DNA from: Perkinsus olseni
Lineage: Eukaryota > Perkinsozoa > Perkinsida
Assembly: GCA_013115125.1 (NCBI GenBank)
Contig: JABANN010000417.1
Span: forward strand, 1 to 31,084
DNA length: 31,084 bases
Direction: 5' to 3'
Shown: positions 18,913 through 29,561 of the stretch, piece after piece
Layout: every line of letters begins with the position of its first letter
Position numbering within the stretch: position 1 is the stretch's first letter
Notes under the pieces: generated by a model
What the model was told of the DNA's origin: nothing
The model's database searches: none
The model's input: only the letters and a program-made list of their open reading frames with translations
Position numbers and translations under genes: made by a program

Positions 18913-21900
18913 CTACACGTCAACACTCTTGTCTCTAAAACGGGCCAACATATCCCAGTAGTGCTCAGCATGGTATTCTCGTAGAGTACGACGAGCAAAG
19001 CTTTCGCCTGGTGCCTAAGAGGGATAGTCACATCGGATAAGGAGGGAGCGTCCCGGACCTGTATCAACTTCCATGATGGCTGCCCGCTCCTCTCCATGGG
19101 GAAGAGCCTCTTGGGAACCACTCCATGCCACATACGTACGCATCCATCCGAGTGCCGGGCCGTCACACCCTCTGTATCAGAATCATAGTCGGAATCTGCA
19201 TAATGAGGTGCATCGTAGTGGCACTGGAAACGATGGGCTTACACTCCTCCTCCTCTGCAGCAGCGGCAGCAGCCTCTGCATCTTCCGCATCCTCCTCCCC
19301 GGGCCTTCGACGATTACCCAAACGAGCCTCATTCCAGTTGATACGTCGTAGCATGAGCTTATCGTATCGGCGCCTGACGGACATCACTGCGTGACGATGA
19401 CGCCCTCCTCTGCAATCATTCCTACACAGCCTTCCTGCTCCCCTCTACAACTATAACATTACCAACCTCTGGGCCAGCTATTATACCCATACCAGACAAA
19501 TGCAGTTGCTCGGCATTCTTAGAAACCTGTAAAAAGCCGGATGGTGCGGTAAGCAGCGACCACCATGCCTGTGCCGGTGGCTACTTTAAACTGGTGTCGT
19601 TTGGAAGACAAGTCCTTCACCTTATACACTGATACATGTACCTGACGACGAGAATATTCCGGTCATATTTCTACTCCCCCCACATCGCGCTATACCTGTG
19701 TCTCAGTCTCGGGAGCATTGATCCACTTCCCGGCCTTTTTCAACTTCTTCTCTTCAGGCGGTAATTTACGTTCCTCATTCCTCTTCTCATGAGCTTCCCG
19801 TCTAGCAGCCACCTGAATAAGCCAGCAGTCAACATGCGAACACACAGGACAGCGGCAGAGGCTGATGCAATATACAGGCCCCTCCGCAACATGGTCTTAC
19901 CTCAGCCCTCACACGTTTTTCAACAGCAGTTGGGTCCTGTACAGCCTCATCGCCCAACACCATCATCAGGTTCTTCATGCGGACCTTGGGTGGTGGTGGC
20001 GGTATCAGACCCTACAATACACCCTCAATAATAACAGCAGCAGCAGCAGGTACGAGCAGAGGGTGCAGTGTTATAATACCATTCTGATCTTGTCCTGCAT
20101 AGTAGTGGCCTTCTCCTTCCTCCGCAACCTCCTCAACTTCTTACGCTCAGCTGGCGTTAATGACGCCATACCCTGCATTTGGATGGCATAGATGGATATT
20201 TACAGGAAGCTCCGCCCTGACCTCACTACCTCTTGTTTGTGGGGTTGAGCAGCCGAGCGAGCCGGCGGAGGATGCTCAACATAAGCTGATACGACCTTGC
20301 CCGGTCCTCCAGCATCAATGACTATCTGGTCCCACCACTCCTGTACAACATAACATGATAGTAAGATCATCCAGTCACACGGACCTTACCGCGGTAGGTG
20401 GAGCCTCTCTCGGATGAATCTTAACCGACACACCCAAAGATACTACTGGGGCCGCTGGAACACCACCATCTGGAGGTGATTGATCGGCGATATGGTAACA
20501 AGCTATAGTATCTACCACCTGCCGCTGCATCCCCCGCCTTCTCATCCTTCGCAACGGCCGTAGCAACAGGTGACTCTACACCCTGCTGCTTTTGCATCTC
20601 GATCTCCTTTTTCGTCCACGTTCCACTCTCATTCTGAGCATAAACACCATCTCTCCGCTAATCTGCTGCCCTTACCAACGTGTGTTAGGCAGTAGGACGA
20701 GAGGACTTACGAAGTTGAATCCCATCCTAGGCTTCCTTACAGCACCGGCAACATGTACTGATGGGTCGAAGAAGCGATCGCGCGTAGCGCCAGACCGAGT
20801 CTTGCCTGACACAAGGCTGGATGCCCTGCTGCTGCTGCTGCAACGTTCTCAATGGCATACACGTCTTACCGAGCTTCATCCCACTCACGACTGCCTCCTC
20901 GGGGTTCTTAGATTTACTCCTACGCATCATATCCAAGGCTGCACGATTCCTGCATACGAACCATCAGGTCCATCAGGCGCGCTGCCGACACGCCTGCCTA
21001 CTGATTGATCTTGAGTGTAGATAATGCCACTGGAGGCCGTAGCTGGGACATCGGGATCTGATGGACTATGAATACACCGCGGGTCGAGAGGCTTGGTAGA
21101 GTCTCACTAGTTTGCCATCAGCATCGAGTTCTCTACCGTACTGGTCCAACCTCAGAGCGACTGGCGCTGATACCGCCGCACCACCAGCAGGGCCTAACGA
21201 GGAGCTAGACGGGGACCACAGAGGTACGTGAATATCTCATTCCCAGTAGTACCGCTACTGAAACCCTTCATCTGCATTGCCTCCGCCTGTGCCACAGCCC
21301 TAGCTGCTGCCTCCGCCGCAATACGCCCATGTCTGACAGTTAGTGAGAGAAGCATTTGAGTCCACCGTTAGCCGTTCTCCAGCGTACCTCAATGCGTTCA
21401 GCTGCTCACTTTGCAGCTCCAGTGCGGACTTCTGTTGCTGAGCCACAGCCTACACAATATCAAAGTAGTGGTAGTAGTAGTAGTAGCATGAGAATGGAAT
21501 AGTCGCAAACACATCCACATGCCTCGTACCTGTGCTCGCTCCTTAGCCAGCCTAGCAGCGGCAGCGGCTGCAGCAATCTGGGCTGCATCCAATCGAATAG
21601 CAGGGGCCGTACCACCTGCAAGCACACATCATTATGAAGGGTTGTTTTCCTACTCCCAGGCTTACCCGGGCCAACAACCATTGCCGAAGGGGCGGTATCA
21701 AATCGTGACTTCCGTGCAGATTTCTTGCTACTATGACCCTCCTCGCTACCAGAGTCATGCTGAGTATCTCCAGCTGAGCGATCACGCCGTATTCACCACC
21801 GTTCTATACGAGAAAATCATCATTACTACCTGGTGCCGCACCCCATCTAGATTTGCGTTTCCGCTTCTCTTTGGTGGGGGCCGGCTGCTGCTGATCTTTG

Positions 21901-21986
21901 CCCTTCCTATCAGCCTTCTCCGCCTCCGGCTGATGCACTACTATTGTATCCGTCTTAGTTTTAGCCTCGGCAGTGCTCTCAGACAT
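18913..21986 (-). CDS. PRPF3: U4/U6 small nuclear ribonucleoprotein PRPF3
   Basis: About 20 small exons join to roughly 670 residues, close to the human protein (683). PRPF3 holds the U4/U6 duplex in the U4/U6.U5 tri-snRNP in the nucleus. The N-terminus has a basic KRKRKSRWG stretch and an Ala-rich helix. Family landmarks appear in order: [109 protein letters not shown] and the C-terminal HAEHYWDML. Introns are mostly 42-110 nt GT-AG. The last one has the donor GTCCGG, an unusual sequence, but only this join restores the family's [13 protein letters not shown] end. The ATG at 21986 is chosen because it is the first Met before the conserved part. The gene is downstream of importin alpha on the same strand. 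Confidence 0.93.
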
Positions 21987-22800
21987 CAGGCTATCAACAC
22001 CGCTGTGGCAATCAAATCATCGTCCCGGAGTGTCCGCCTAGTCCCAGTCCTTTCAGCCACCCTTGCCAACCTGGCCTATCGAAGTACTCAAACACGACAG
22101 TACAACACTAACCGACCGAAACGATCCATCACACGTCGTGGCGTCCTCTACTGACTTCACGAAGCACATAAGGGCCCAGAAACCTACAGCGCTGTTAACG
22201 CTGCTGCTTCGTCAAGCATAAGCACAGCTGCTGCTTGTGACAAGCAGCTGGTGCCATTATCAGAGGACAGTAGAGGCTTCGTCTGGCGAGATCCCCGTAC
22301 CCACTTCAGTGAGTTAACATGGACCAGATGTACCACACAATAAGTACCACAGCAGCAGCACAAGTATAACAGGTAAATTTCAAAGACGACGACGACAATA
22401 ACGAACTCTACCACGATAATGGTAATTCAAGTAGTAATTCCTTAACGCTTGGAGAGTGATAGTAGCAGTATAGGTAAGAGCAGTGGAGACAGTTAACGGC
22501 TGTGGTACTTACGAGCAGGGCGATAGATGGTAAATAGTGGAGGGCGGTATTGGTAGCATTGTTATCATAGTCTAAAGTTCGTCATGAGTATTGCTATGTA
22601 TATACGTGTGTGGTTACTTTTACTAGTACAATAATAAGCGGGCAGTAATAGTAATAACCCTGCTGGTGCTAGTCGTCATTTAACTCGAGTGTCCCGACGA
22701 CAACGACAGCAACAACAGTGGCAGCGGGAAGAGCAGGAGCAGCAGACTGGAGTTAGAACCGAAAGAGTTCCTCCACCATCTCCACCTTCTGTGTATCTCC
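21987..22800. other. Intergenic stretch, no gene seen
   Basis: This gap between the 3' end of importin alpha and the start of PRPF3 holds GCTGCTGCTT-type repeats near 22200, CAGCAGCAGCA near 22350 and mixed triplet repeats. Open frames on both strands here are low-complexity and overlap the PRPF3 first exon on the other strand. The PRPF3 promoter and 5' leader should lie here, but no defined element is recognised. Confidence 0.5.
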
Positions 22801-25291
22801 TTAGTTACCCCCGAACTGGAATCCACCGGGTGGAGCAGCCGTATTGGTAGCACCGCCAAAGTTGAAGCCTGTGACGGAGTAGAACAGTTACATACGTCCA
22901 AGAGAACTAAGTGTTGGTATTACCACCAGTAGGAGGTGCAGTTGCCGAGTCACTGCCTGATGCTTCCATTTCCTCAATATCATCCTCCCCTTCCAATGGG
23001 AAGTAGTTCTCAAGAATGCGCACAGCCTAATACATCATCATCATCCATCAACTAGAGTGGCCTGTGGCCCACCTTGAGATATATCTCATCACTGCTATCA
23101 GATTGTAGGTTCTCAATCTTCGTTAAACCATCAGCCTCCTCTACAAGCTGTAGATACCTGACATTACTATAATGCTCCTATACCGCCCATCACTCCCAAT
23201 ACACCTACGGGTTCTCAGTGAGATTGGGGTTCGCTTCCATCGCCTGCAGGCCCACCTGAGATGAATATCAGTTCGACATGCTTTAGAATGCTCCTTCAAT
23301 GCTGCTGGTCTTACCCTGAGTATATTCTCCAAGGCTTCCAAGCATACCCCCACTATACGAGTATCATTCACATCAAGCAGGGCACATAAAGGTTTGATAC
23401 ATCCAGCTTGGACAAAATGATCAACTTGCTCTGGTGTTCCCCCAGTGGTGGCATTCGATAGTGCCCTGAGCCATTATACGGTGATCAAACACTGCATGGT
23501 CGAGGTATAGACCCCAGTAGTACTACTACTACTACTACTACCATGCTGCCTCCTTCTTTATGTCAAATTCAGCGGTAGCCATCAACTCCACTATCTTGCT
23601 CGCTATCTGAATAATACACCATATGCCACACCTCCGTAAGCAACAGTATGCTGTACCCCAGCATTGATAATCTCCTGTATCTGCTCGCGATTCCCAGCTG
23701 TTATGTTAGATATTGTCCAGCAGGCCTCTTTGCGGATGTTCTAAGATACGACCACGCAGTATAGACAGCATCGACTACTCGAGAGAAACGATACCTTCTT
23801 TGGGCTGTATAGAAGCTGATACAGTTTTTCCGAAACACCGCATTGTATGATGACCTGAGTCTGCCTGTCATCACCGGTAACTATGTTACCAACTGTGCCT
23901 GAGGGGAGGGGCGGATATCCAATTCTGAGGCGTTGCCGCCGCCAGTAGATGCAGGGTGTTATTAGTATTACGGAGAGCTGGTGTCTGGACAAGGGTACTG
24001 TCATGGTTGAGTAGCTCTACCAGTCTACGACACACACCATGCTCTATCACAGCCTCAATACGCTCATTGGGGCCGTCAGAGATGTATGATAAAGCCCAGC
24101 ATGCATCAGTCAGCACTTCCACCTGATGAGGAGCGATGAATACTCGTTGGTCTGACAGCAGCAGCGACAACTACATCATGACTGTAGAGCAGGTTGCTGA
24201 GGGTGGGCAGAGCAGGGACGATCATCTCAATAGGTGGTTGAGGCTTCCCACGACATAAATTGGATAGGGCCCAGGTAGCATTACGTAATAGAGAGAACTT
24301 ATCATTCTCCCGAAGGAGGGCCAACAATGGTTGCATAACACCAGCTTGAAGGACTGTATCCCGGAGGGGTGGCGAGTCCCCAGCTATGTTACCAAGGGCC
24401 CACACCGCCTGCTCTTTAACATCCAAGCTAGGCGACGATAATAATGCAATAAAGACCGGTATAGTGCCTGGTCAACACGACCCCGTTACTATACTACCGT
24501 GCCTACATTGCTCAATGATTACCCGCAGCTACAACGGCCTCAGTCTGAGCTCTGGTACCACTGGCAATGTTGGTTAGAACCTAAAAGCAACAGATCGCGT
24601 ACAACTCTCCCTCTTCAGGTACTTCAAGAGGGTAATCTAGTACTACCCAAGCAGCCTCGAACTGTAAATCCGGACGGTTTATATCCTTGAGGAAGTCCAC
24701 CATGCGAGGTATAAGACCCGCCTCGATGACCTGATAATGTAGAGCTGGAAATCGCCGTATAACGAAGGAGGATGCGGTTACATATTCGATAGGTGGATTC
24801 TTCTCAATAGACAACAGCTTCCTAACATACTGAGTAGCTTTAAACTGGACCACTGGATCGGGGGAGTTGCACCCAGCTACAGCCTCGCTGAGCTCTTGAA
24901 GGTTAGGTACAGCAGCAGCCGCACCTATAACACGATACCATCATTGCCCTGGCAGCAGCAACTCCATTACCTCCGCCACTGGGCCCAGCAGCAGCAGCAG
25001 CAGTAGCATCACCACCAATACTCATCCTCCTCCGTTGAGCTAGCTGTTTTTCCTTCTCGGCCTTCCTGATCTGTACCGTCTCATCCTCTCTCCGACGTCG
25101 GGTATCATCAGTATCACCAGTCTACGTGGATGCAATAATTATACGAGTATCAGTAGTAGTAAAGTAGGAAGTAGTAAAGTGTACCAACTCCTAGTGGGGC
25201 CCACTAAAACCAGTACTACGAGCACCCTTAACCACCTCACCTTCTTGTAGTGCTTCCGACGAGCTGCGAGACGATCTTCTAGATTCGACAT
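22801..25291 (-). CDS. Importin subunit alpha (karyopherin alpha)
   Basis: About 15 exons starting at the ATG at 25291 encode importin alpha, the adaptor that binds nuclear localisation signals and importin beta. The N-terminus [17 protein letters not shown] and the Arg/Lys-rich [16 protein letters not shown] form the importin-beta-binding region. Armadillo repeats follow with the family's conserved motifs: [92 protein letters not shown] and [15 protein letters not shown]. The C-terminus is acidic ([12 protein letters not shown]) and ends in a Gly/Phe-rich stretch, GGFQFGGN. Introns are short, for example 46 nt at the end of the second exon. One intron near 23520 holds a run of CTA repeats. 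The Ala/Gly-rich linker after the N-terminal region is longer than usual. Confidence 0.95.
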
Positions 25292-25584
25292 ATTGACCAC
25301 CAAAGACAACAACTACAACAACTCGAACATATACTTCAAGACACGTCAGACGAGCACTAGATAGACCTGAATCGATTACCAGGGCGAGCGCGAGGGGCAC
25401 TGCGCAACTTATCCCGAGTAGCAATTGACTGAACCAAAATCTTCTGATCGTGTATATTGTTAGATGATAGGGCGGCCATAAAGGCGTGGACTGTACTAAG
25501 TCCGTTCTAAAGTGTCCGATATGCTCGGGGTGAGGGGATAAACTGCGACATCGTGAGAGGACGACGGAAACCTCGGGTGGGCTA

Positions 25585-27230
25585 TCAGGGATCCGTCGCC
25601 GCAGCCTTAGCGACATCCCCATCATGGGCTCTTATCAGAGGGGTCCTCATAGACTCTTCATTGGTGGATCTGCTGCTACTGTTGTTGTTGCCGTCGTGCT
25701 GAGCGTTGGATGGTGTTGACTCTTTCGGCCCAGGTGGTGGGACCACCGGTAGAGGGATGTGTTGCTCATCCTCTCTATTGGAAGGGCCTTCGACGACGTC
25801 ATAAGACGCAAGAGAGGCGTTCTCGTTCCCCTCGGTGTCTGATGGAAAACAAAATCAATGCGCTAATTCCGGTCATTCCTATCGCCGAGATTTGATGATC
25901 TGTTCTACCTTCTTGTGCGGCTTGATGATGGCCACCGGACTCGATATCGTCTGCAGTATGGCTCATCTCAGTACCAGCACCATCCGAGGAGTAGGAAGCG
26001 GAGCGTTCCACTGGTATGTATCTGTCTCGACCTCTATCATCATGCTCGGTATGCTCGGAGTATGGCGGTGGTCTTACTCTCCACCAAAGAGGGACACCGG
26101 CATGAACCAGTTACGTAGAAGATTGGTCTCTACTTTAACTAAGGTCTCGGTTGATGGTTCCAGTCTATCCAATGGAGCCAACCTGACAACATTAATGATC
26201 CCAGTAGGTCGATAGAATTACTCTCGCCATTGCTGTTTACCCAGTCCTCGTGTTGAGCAGGGCTAGTCCCGCCGCGACCACTAGGTCCAGACGGACACTC
26301 CAAGTAAATAGCGATATGATAACCATAAGTACACACGGGTACCTTACACCGCACTTGTTAAGAAGGAGAAGCAACGGCGGCGTCGTCCCATGTCGGGCTA
26401 TAGATGGGCTGTGCAGGATATCCCTCCCTGGACACTACCATCTGTTAGATATAGGCCATACACCTAGTAGGAGAGACTCCCCGCTATGATTCATGATGCA
26501 GTCTTTTGTAATCAAGAAAACCACCGAAGGGAAGAGCCCTGAAGTGGCAATGGAGTGGTATCGTTGAAAAAAAGAAAGACACGGCCCACCACTGATCTTA
26601 ATATTCTCCGAGATATGACGCAGCTGCCAGAAGAAAGGGAATAACCTGCAGGAGAACTACACTAACGACCGAAGTTTCCTTCTTTATCTCACCTATCGAT
26701 TCGACTGACTACTGTGGCGGCGACGAAGGACAGAACAACGATAGTGTAGACGAGGCCCACGAACCAGAACAGGAGACCTGTCGATCCCTGATTCCAGCTG
26801 GCATGAATCCAACCCAGTGATGTTACAGCACCTACTTACCTTCGACCTCTCCACGGCTGGTAGACGACACAAGAGGTAGAAGCCAACCGGGAGGCCCGCT
26901 AGCATCGTGATTACTAATGGATCAACACACAGTGCAATGATGCTCCCCTGATGATGAGAATACCCCACCGTTCTGCGAATAGAAGAATGGATTGGTGAGA
27001 AGCAACCAGTACTGGCAACGATACCAGAAGCTCCGCACTGAAAAGGGAGGAGGATAGGGCGATATATACCTGCAGACCTGCTCACCTGTTAGTTCGGCAA
27101 ATTCGAACATGGCGTAGGTCTGTGTGAGCTCGAGTAATAGTCCACATATGAGCAAGCCAACATAAATCGATACAATAGCCCTGGTCATGCCCGGGGCCGA
27201 GTCCCATGCCACTCTTAGAGCCTCAGCCAT
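25585..27230 (-). CDS. Multi-pass membrane protein with acidic Ser-rich tail
   Basis: The ATG at 27230 begins MAEALRVAWDSAPGMTRAIV. Hydrophobic helices follow, separated by short introns: AIVSIYVGLLICGLLLEL, IIALCVDPLVITMLAGLPV, LLFWFVGLVYTIVVLSFVAA, then VLMVIISLFTW and LVVAAGLALL. A cytosolic-looking tail follows with phosphorylatable Ser/Asp stretches (SASYSSDGAGTEMSH) and a Pro/Asn-rich end stopping at 25585-25587. The block WLLLTNPFFYSQ resembles the region after the first helix in rhomboid-like and derlin-type proteins, but no GxSG or catalytic His is seen, so I do not assign it to them. The join across about 26440-26640 is the weakest; it depends on a donor, GTGGTG, and an acceptor, TGTCCAG. 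Two genes remain possible. It lies directly upstream of importin alpha. Confidence 0.6.
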
Positions 27231-27313
27231 GATAGACACTACAACTAGCAATGGCAGTGGAGGTCGGAGGGATGAGTACTTGAATGGGATGCCATGACAA
27301 CGGCATCGATAAC

Positions 27314-27328
27314 ACAACAATCACACAA
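27314..27328. repeat. Left target-site duplication of LINE
   Basis: The 15-mer ACAACAATCACACAA at 27314-27328 recurs at 29399-29413, immediately after the element's CAA-repeat tail. This matches a target-site duplication from target-primed reverse transcription. Because the tail is itself CAA-rich, the exact length may be a few bases shorter. Confidence 0.8.
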
Positions 27329-29085
27329 TGTACGCAGACGACTTATGCGTCGGAGTCAAAAGCGACAGCATCGAGGGACTGGTGTATGGAATTACGAGGG
27401 CAAGGCAGGCCGCGAAGGCGTGGGCGGAAAGAGAAGGTTTCAGCCTGGCGGAGGCCAAGGAAGAACTCTGGGTGGGCGGAGGGGATCTCACGAGAACCCT
27501 TATCGGCGATCGACTGCCCGAACTGCGAGGCAAGATTAAGGAGGAGGTCAAATGGCTAGGGCTGACCATGAGGAGCTCGCCGAAAGGGGGGATTTGTTTC
27601 AGGAGACAGGCCGAAAGGTCACTGGAGGAAGCTGGTAGGGCGCTGAAGAGGTACACGCCGCTCTGTCGGCGGCAGTTCGGCTTGTCCGAGGCAGTGCTGG
27701 AGGGACTCTGGCACAGGGTGATTATCCCGAAAGCCTGCTATGGAGCAGAACTATGGGGGCACCAGGCACGGTACGCCTGGTACACGAAGAAGGCCGAAAG
27801 CCTCAGGCATGCAGCGGGCAGACTGATGTGGCGGGCGCTCGGTTCAACGCCTGGAATACTGATGGCACGGGTGATGGAGTGGAAGAGGGTGGACCATGCG
27901 GTGGTGGAGAGACTCGCAAAGGCGACCCTGTACAAAAGGGGGTGGCGACTGGAGGAGAAGGATACTAAATGGCTCTCGCAGTATGCGGGCGACGTGCTCA
28001 GGAACCACCAGCCGGACAGGGAGCAGGTGGTACCAGAGGGCAGGGTTCTTGAGATAGACGGAGGAGGCAGCCCGACGCCAGAGGAAGGGTGCGTGCAGTA
28101 CTACACGGACGGGAGCCGTAAGGAGTGCACCAAGGGCCGGCCAAGGGGCGGACGCATTGCGACATGCGCCCGAGTAGGGTGCGGGGTGGCAGAGATCGGA
28201 CCGCAGGGAGAGTTGGTGTGGACACGTTCCCATCGACTGCCTGACTGGTGTACCGTGCATCAAAGCGAGTTGAAGGGGATTGAAAGAGCCTGCATCAGGG
28301 CGGAGACAACACTGCCGAAGGTGAGGGAAGGAAAGATAAGGAAGGTGGATATCTGTGTGGATAACATATCAGCCCTACGAGCAGCCGGCGGGCACATACA
28401 GTTGTTGGGGAGGACAGCTGCTAGCGCGCGAGCGGCGGTCATCCGGTTGACGGAGAAACTCGAGGAGGCTGGTGGGGAGCTCAGACTCAAGTGGGTCAAA
28501 TCCCACGTTGGGCATCGGCACAATGCCGTTGCCGACCTGCTGGCAGCGGACGGAGCGCACAGAGGAGGACTGCTGACGGTACCAGTTCCGTGGGTGCACA
28601 CAAGGGAGCAGATACAAAGGAGGTACGCGTCGAGAGGAGACAGGGACTGGGCAAGGAAGAGTAGTGGTCTGAGGGCTAGCTGGGCGGGCGTCAACCTTGG
28701 ACCGAGGCAGCGGAGGGTGATTAAGGCAGCGCATCTCTCGCCGGTTGACAGGCGGAGACTCATGGAGGTTATCAGCGGCCATTCGGTCACCAGGAGGCAC
28801 TGGTGCAAGATAGATCGGAATTTGGGTCCTGAGTGCCGGTTCTGTGGGGCGGAGATAGAGGATGAGAGACACATCATCTTCGAATGCAGACGCTTCGCGT
28901 TGGAGAGGATCAGACTGAAGCGCAGGCTCGGCTGGAGAAGTCTGCCATATCACATAGGGAACTTCCTATCTTCACCCTCGAGGCTGCGGGTGCTGATGGG
29001 CTTCTTGAGGAGGGTCTGGCCGGCCTTGGAGGGGCAAGATGCGGCTGCAACTCCAGCAGCAGCCAGAGGAGACTCCATGCATTGA
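27328..29085 (+). CDS. LINE ORF2 3' part: RT end, RNase H, zinc knuckle
   Basis: An uninterrupted 585-codon frame starts at the reverse transcriptase catalytic box YADD (residues 2-5), so all earlier palm and finger blocks and any endonuclease are missing. The thumb-like region follows. RNase H residues are Asp261 (YYTDGS), Glu314 (HQSEL), Asp345 (CVDNIS), His393 and Asp403 (SHVGHRHNAVADLL). A C-terminal knuckle, C503-x2-C506-x8-H515-x4-C520, follows; such knuckles are common in I and related LINE clades. The ATG overlapping YADD is fortuitous, and the piece cannot encode a full polymerase. The frame is more G-rich and less intron-broken than the host genes. Several long frames on the opposite strand are shadows. 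Confidence 0.93.
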   Translation: MYADDLCVGVKSDSIEGLVYGITRARQAAKAWAEREGFSLAEAKEELWVGGGDLTRTLIGDRLPELRGKIKEEVKWLGLTMRSSPKGGICFRRQAERSLEEAGRALKRYTPLCRRQFGLSEAVLEGLWHRVIIPKACYGAELWGHQARYAWYTKKAESLRHAAGRLMWRALGSTPGILMARVMEWKRVDHAVVERLAKATLYKRGWRLEEKDTKWLSQYAGDVLRNHQPDREQVVPEGRVLEIDGGGSPTPEEGCVQYYTDGSRKECTKGRPRGGRIATCARVGCGVAEIGPQGELVWTRSHRLPDWCTVHQSELKGIERACIRAETTLPKVREGKIRKVDICVDNISALRAAGGHIQLLGRTAASARAAVIRLTEKLEEAGGELRLKWVKSHVGHRHNAVADLLAADGAHRGGLLTVPVPWVHTREQIQRRYASRGDRDWARKSSGLRASWAGVNLGPRQRRVIKAAHLSPVDRRRLMEVISGHSVTRRHWCKIDRNLGPECRFCGAEIEDERHIIFECRRFALERIRLKRRLGWRSLPYHIGNFLSSPSRLRVLMGFLRRVWPALEGQDAAATPAAARGDSMH

Positions 29086-29097
29086 TGGTGTATTAGG

Positions 29098-29152
29098 AAA
29101 CAAAAAAAAAGAAAAAAAAGAAAAAGAAAAAAAAAGAAAAAAAGAAAAAAAA
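29098..29152 (+). repeat. A-rich tract with G interruptions in LINE 3' UTR
   Basis: A stretch of A-runs of about 3-9 bases broken by single Gs begins 13 bp after the LINE stop codon. It is internal to the 3' UTR and not the terminal tail, which is made of CAA repeats. Confidence 0.9.
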
Positions 29153-29284
29153 TGCGTGTATCATTTTGCACTATTGGCCTGTACGATTCTTCTATTTCTT
29201 GTACCGTTTTCCCCCTCTACACCTAATTAACTACCTCGGCAGAGCCCCAGCCGGAAGGGGGCTCACCAGGGGGACGAACCATCT

Positions 29285-29301
29285 ACAGGCCCGAGGCCTG
29301 T
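29285..29301 (+). other. Perfect hairpin near the LINE 3' end
   Basis: ACAGGCC (29285-29291) pairs with GGCCTGT (29295-29301) around the loop CGA. It sits in a G/C-rich block between the A-rich tract and the terminal repeats. Many LINEs use a 3' hairpin as the template-recognition signal of their reverse transcriptase; that role here is inference. Confidence 0.75.
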
Positions 29302-29351
29302 GTGCCGCCAAGGCCGTATACTGCGCTCAGCGCGGTCGGCATAAGGGCACC

Positions 29352-29352
29352 C

Positions 29353-29406
<54 letters not shown>

Positions 29407-29413
29407 CACACAA
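29352..29413 (+). repeat. CAA-repeat tail and right target-site duplication
   Basis: About 17 CAA units form the LINE 3' tail, followed by the right copy of the target duplication (29399-29413). Simple-repeat tails instead of poly(A) are known for I-group elements. Confidence 0.85.
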
Positions 29414-29561
29414 CATCAAGGATTGCCAGCAAATGCGCGGTAACGGAGGGGTACTAAACACTCAACACTCTAACCGTCGTCACACTTCCAGTTCCGTGAT
29501 GTTATCCCGTCGCGCTCGCATGGAAGAATCCCAAAGGTATATCCAAGGCCGGTGATGATCG

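Larger units (their letters stand above)
27329..29398 (+). mobile_element. 5'-truncated non-LTR retrotransposon (I/Jockey-like group)
   Basis: The element comprises the ORF2 3' part, a 3' UTR of about 265 bp and a CAA-repeat tail, flanked by a 15-bp target duplication. The insertion begins exactly within the YADD codons, the usual result of incomplete reverse transcription. RNase H plus a CCHC-type knuckle suggests the I group. The clade call is inference from domain order. The frame has no stop and the duplication has no mismatch, so the insertion looks young. It landed about 100 bp upstream of the start codon of the minus-strand membrane-protein gene (27230), between it and the gene ending at 29562, and disrupts no recognised exon. 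Confidence 0.9.

Noticed and set aside
21519-22154. 211-codon plus-strand frame
   Set aside because: It overlaps the first exons of PRPF3 in antisense and shows no family features of its own.
27738-28953. Several long minus-strand frames
   Set aside because: All are shadows of the LINE open frame, which has RNase H and zinc-knuckle residues on the plus strand.
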